A DNA stretch of 8,996 bases from Coriobacteriaceae bacterium (GTDB taxonomy: Bacteria; Actinomycetota; Coriobacteriia; Anaerosomatales; SLCP01). Shown here one piece after another: positions 7,518-8,996 of this stretch; position 1 is the stretch's first letter, and every line of letters begins with the position of its first letter. Location: positions 1 to 8,996 of the forward strand of contig PWVH01000040.1 of assembly GCA_003563465.1 (NCBI GenBank), in the 5' to 3' direction. The notes below the pieces were generated by a model. It saw only the letters and a list, made by a program, of their open reading frames with translations, did no database searches and was not told the origin of the DNA. Position numbers and translations under genes: made by a program.

Positions 7518-7563
7518 ACTGCTCCTCGCACCTGATCGCCCTCCTCGTCCCAACAATCAATAC

Positions 7564-7592
7564 TTTATACTTCAGTCTCGGTCCCCAGGAAA
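7564..7592 (-). promoter_or_regulatory. Candidate sigma-70-type promoter for the ppk1-ppk2 unit
   Basis: Read on the - strand, TTTCCT (7592-7587) and TATAAA (7569-7564) are separated by exactly 17 nt. The -10 matches consensus at 5 of 6 positions; the -35 is weak at 3 of 6. Transcription would begin near 7557, leaving about 40 nt of leader before GTG 7517, which supports the shorter PPK1 start. It is a prediction from spacing and motif only. Confidence 0.45.
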
Positions 7593-7891
7593 CCTTCTGC
7601 AGATGCAGTCCAGATAGGCCATCGGTGGCTTGTCCGAGCGCCTTGTACCCGGCGGCGAGCTTCACACCTCCCACCGCATGTCGGCTGAAGCCGTTCCGGC
7701 CCCTGTTCTTGAGTGCGAGCGGCAAGGGCCGGATGATAGGCAGTCCTTCTTCGTACTTCAGCACGTTTCGGTTACTCGGCGGTGGCCTCCGCGCACTCGT
7801 CGTCGGACATTGCCGCGAGGCGTTCTACCTCGGCCAGTTCGACAGCAACCTCCTGCTATCTACGCATTACTAGTTAGGAGCTGTTCTGAGT

Positions 7892-7942
7892 TTACCCCTT
7901 GGGGGAAAGAAAGAATTGCGGTTCGAGTCCTTCGAGGGGTAA
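7892..7942 (+). promoter_or_regulatory. Possible structured 5' leader of the peroxiredoxin mRNA
   Basis: TTACCCCT (7892-7899) is perfectly complementary to AGGGGTAA (7935-7942) across a 35-nt loop, 44 nt before the peroxiredoxin ATG. The same C-run can instead pair with the G-run at 7901-7905. An inner TCGA/TCGA pairing (7923-7926 with 7932-7935) also competes. This resembles an alternative-fold leader but matches no known riboswitch I can recognise; the role is inferred. Confidence 0.3.
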
Positions 7943-7986
7943 GTCCGGTTCGACTGCGATCGAGTGTATCGGGAGGTGTCCAGGGA

Positions 7987-8703
7987 ATGGCAGAAAAGGC
8001 GATAGGCTGCGCGCGTCCGACTGGATCGGTCGTGGGAGAAGAGCCAGCTCAGGAAGCGAGCTCGCAGGGCCAGAAGAAGGAAGAGGAGGTTGCGGTGAGC
8101 AAGATCATGGTGGGACGCAAGGCGCCGGACTTTGCGGCCCCCGCATATCATCAAGGTGAGTTCAAGCAGGTCAAACTATCGGACTTCTTGGGCAAATGGA
8201 TCGTCTTGTGCTTCTATCCAGGCGACTTCACGTTCGTTTGACCGACCGAGATATCGGCGGTCGCCGCGAAGTACGATGAACTCAAGGCTCTCGGTGTCGA
8301 AGTGATGTCTGTCAGCGTGGATACGCAGTTCGTGCACAAGATATGGAATGAGACCGAACTGTCCAAGATGGTTGAAGGCGGTGTCCCGTTTCCGATGATC
8401 GCGGACGCAGCGGGTCATCTCGGTGCTGTCTACGGGGTATACGACGATGAAGCCGGTGTGGATGTCCGAGGCCGGTTCATCATCGATCCGGACGGAATCA
8501 TTCAGGCAATGGAGGTGCTCACGCCGCCTGTGGGACGGAAGGTGGAGGAGTCCATCCGACAGATCAAAGCGTTTCAGCACGTTAGGGAGACCGAAGGCGC
8601 AGAAGTGACGCCCTCTGGCTGGGAGCCGGGCAAGAAGGTCCTCAAGCCCGGTCCGGACTTGGTCGGTCGTGTCTGGGAGGTCTGGAAGCCAGGCGACGAG
8701 TAG
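7987..8703 (+). CDS. Selenocysteine-containing peroxiredoxin (AhpC/Prx1-like), in-frame UGA at 8239-8241
   Basis: The product has 238 residues with selenocysteine at position 85. The frame is continuous from ATG 7987 to TAG 8701-8703 except for TGA 8239-8241, at exactly the peroxidatic Cys codon: FYPGDFTFV is followed by UGA and then PTEISAV, where the family has FVCPTE. Both flanks are intact, including catalytic Thr82, VSVDTQFVHKIW (109-120) and GRFIIDPDG (162-170). The enzyme would reduce hydrogen peroxide or organic peroxides in the cytoplasm. Other Cys are at 8 and 75. The usual C-terminal resolving Cys (VCP) is Thr208 (VTPSGW), so resolution must use another thiol. GGAGGTG (7972-7978) lies 8 nt before ATG 7987. 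GTG 8095 with AGGAGG is an alternative start that would drop a charged N-terminal extension containing GCARPTG. Selenoprotein peroxiredoxins are an established family. A plain nonsense mutation is possible but less likely. Confidence 0.87.
8239..8266 (+). promoter_or_regulatory. Candidate bacterial SECIS element directly after the UGA
   Basis: CGGC (8255-8258) and GCCG (8263-8266) form a short stem around the loop GGTC (8259-8262), which starts 17 nt after the UGA. This resembles E. coli fdhF, where a GGUCU loop lies about 18 nt after its UGA and the loop G and U contact SelB. A competing hairpin pairs 8240-8244 and 8246-8249 with 8254-8262 around a GATA loop, with A8245 bulged; its base includes the UGA. 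Which fold forms is unknown. The upper stem is short, so confidence is moderate. Confidence 0.5.
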
Positions 8704-8745
8704 AAAAGCCGTTTCGGCGGTGCATGGCCGTGAATCTGTGACATG

Positions 8746-8838
8746 ATGTGCGGGGCGATCGATTCGTAAGCACATGCCCGATCTGCCAGCTGGCAGATCG
8801 GGCTGTGTCACACCCCTCACTACCGAACCGCCCCACAT
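8746..8838 (+). other. Structured intergenic element enclosing a perfect 28-bp palindrome
   Basis: The core 8776-8803 is a perfect inverted repeat of 14 + 14 bases (GCCCGATCTGCCAG and its complement). It can be lengthened by CACA 8771-8774 with TGTG 8804-8807 across a bulged T. An outer helix pairs ATGT 8746-8749 and GGGGCG 8752-8757 with CGCCCC 8829-8834 and ACAT 8835-8838, with TTCG 8763-8766 and CGAA 8824-8827 as an inner extension. No T-tract follows on either strand, so it is not a classic intrinsic terminator. It may be a U-less terminator after the peroxiredoxin, a protein-binding dyad, or a leader or small RNA ahead of the carbonic anhydrase. Confidence 0.5.
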
Positions 8839-8874
8839 GCACCGGACTGCGAAGTTGGCGAGGGCTAAGAGCCG

Positions 8875-8996
8875 ATGATCTCTGCACTTGAAGCGCTGGA
8901 ACGTCTCCAAAACGGGAACCGTCGTTTTGTGACGGATGCCCAGGGGTTTCGCGGAGTCGAGTGCGAGGTTCGTCGCAGCGAATTGCTGGCAGGCCA
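8875..8996 (+). CDS. Beta-class carbonic anhydrase, N-terminus (3' partial)
   Basis: Forty complete codons are visible before the window ends. The protein starts MISALEALERLQNGNRRFV and continues to RRSELLAGQ, which is the first-helix pattern of bacterial beta-carbonic anhydrases (ALE-x-L-x-x-GN-x-R-F, then R-x-x-L-x-x-GQ). In the family this comes just before the zinc-binding C-x-D-S-R motif, which falls beyond the edge, so the zinc ligands cannot be checked. The enzyme would interconvert CO2 and bicarbonate in the cytoplasm. ATG 8875 is preceded by GGCGAGGG (8857-8864) at 10 nt. It lies 171 nt after the peroxiredoxin, across the structured spacer, so co-transcription is uncertain. Confidence 0.78.
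   Translation, partial: MISALEALERLQNGNRRFVTDAQGFRGVECEVRRSELLAG

Larger units (their letters stand above)
7518..7986. other. 469-nt divergent spacer between ppk1 and the peroxiredoxin
   Basis: No gene can be called with confidence here. It holds the ppk1 promoter candidate (7564-7592) and the leader structure at 7892-7942. The stretch 7620-7870 has codon-like periodicity in several frames. A - strand frame runs from GTG 7764 to 7456, without a ribosome site and running into ppk1. A - strand tail ends at TAA 7780-7782, with an in-frame TAG about 27 codons upstream. A + strand frame ends at TAG 7871-7873. None has a good start and none resembles a family I know, so the stretch may be a decayed gene. 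No convincing -10/-35 for the peroxiredoxin was found. Confidence 0.5.

Noticed and set aside
7920..7942. tRNA T-arm-like GGTTCGAGTCC with a flanking AGGGGTAA / TTACCCCT stem
   Set aside because: The paired ends are only 51 nt apart overall, there is no 5-bp T stem, no anticodon arm and no D arm; too short for a tRNA.
8302..8703. Separate protein starting at ATG 8302, and a separate ORF ending at 8241
   Set aside because: They are two halves of one peroxiredoxin in the same frame; the ATG lies inside the fold with no ribosome site and the break is exactly the catalytic Cys codon.
8746..8838. tRNA-Sec (selC) candidate, given the length near 93 nt beside a selenoprotein gene
   Set aside because: No TTCRA T-loop, no UCA anticodon arm and the wrong helix order; the core is a simple long hairpin.
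8176..8910. 244-residue - strand frame antisense to the peroxiredoxin
   Set aside because: Runs through the conserved Prx in mirror frame, crosses the palindrome and has low-quality composition.

Overview
The window comes from a GC-rich bacterium with strong GC3 bias, GTG and TTG starts and good Shine-Dalgarno sites. Gene content (a divergently placed selenoprotein peroxiredoxin, PPK1 plus PPK2, a stand-alone condensation-type acyltransferase) would suit an anaerobic or microaerophilic lineage, for example Coriobacteriia-like Actinomycetota or a Desulfuromonadota-like group. This placement is inference and weak; there is no rRNA or marker gene here.

Left part, + strand: the end of a protein with a Pro/Glu octapeptide-repeat tail (1-153); a small conserved-looking protein of DUF6982 type (329-727); a condensation/CAT-superfamily acyltransferase with an HxxxDG motif (904-2202); an Rnk-like GreA/GreB-fold protein (2237-2650); and a Ppx/GppA phosphatase (2747-3727).

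Middle, - strand, read from 7517 down to 3770: ppk1, ppk2 (2 nt after ppk1), a 51-residue four-cysteine protein, and a SixA-type histidine phosphatase. They look like one transcription unit with a candidate promoter at 7564-7592. The unit converges on the Ppx gene with a 42-nt gap. Together these genes make polyphosphate (PPK1), use it to charge nucleotides (PPK2) and degrade it (Ppx), flanked by phosphate-related regulators (Rnk, SixA).

Right part, + strand: after a 469-nt divergent spacer lies a peroxiredoxin (7987-8703) whose peroxidatic cysteine codon is UGA. Both halves are intact and in the same frame, so the UGA is best read as selenocysteine rather than stop. A small hairpin with a GGUC loop 17 nt downstream is a SECIS candidate. 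The usual C-terminal resolving Cys is replaced by Thr. A strongly structured intergenic segment with a perfect 28-bp palindrome follows, then the start of a beta-carbonic anhydrase cut by the window edge.

The main hidden items are the selenocysteine peroxiredoxin, which conventional gene calling would split or call a pseudogene, and the small four-cysteine protein inside the polyphosphate operon, which is short enough to be missed.
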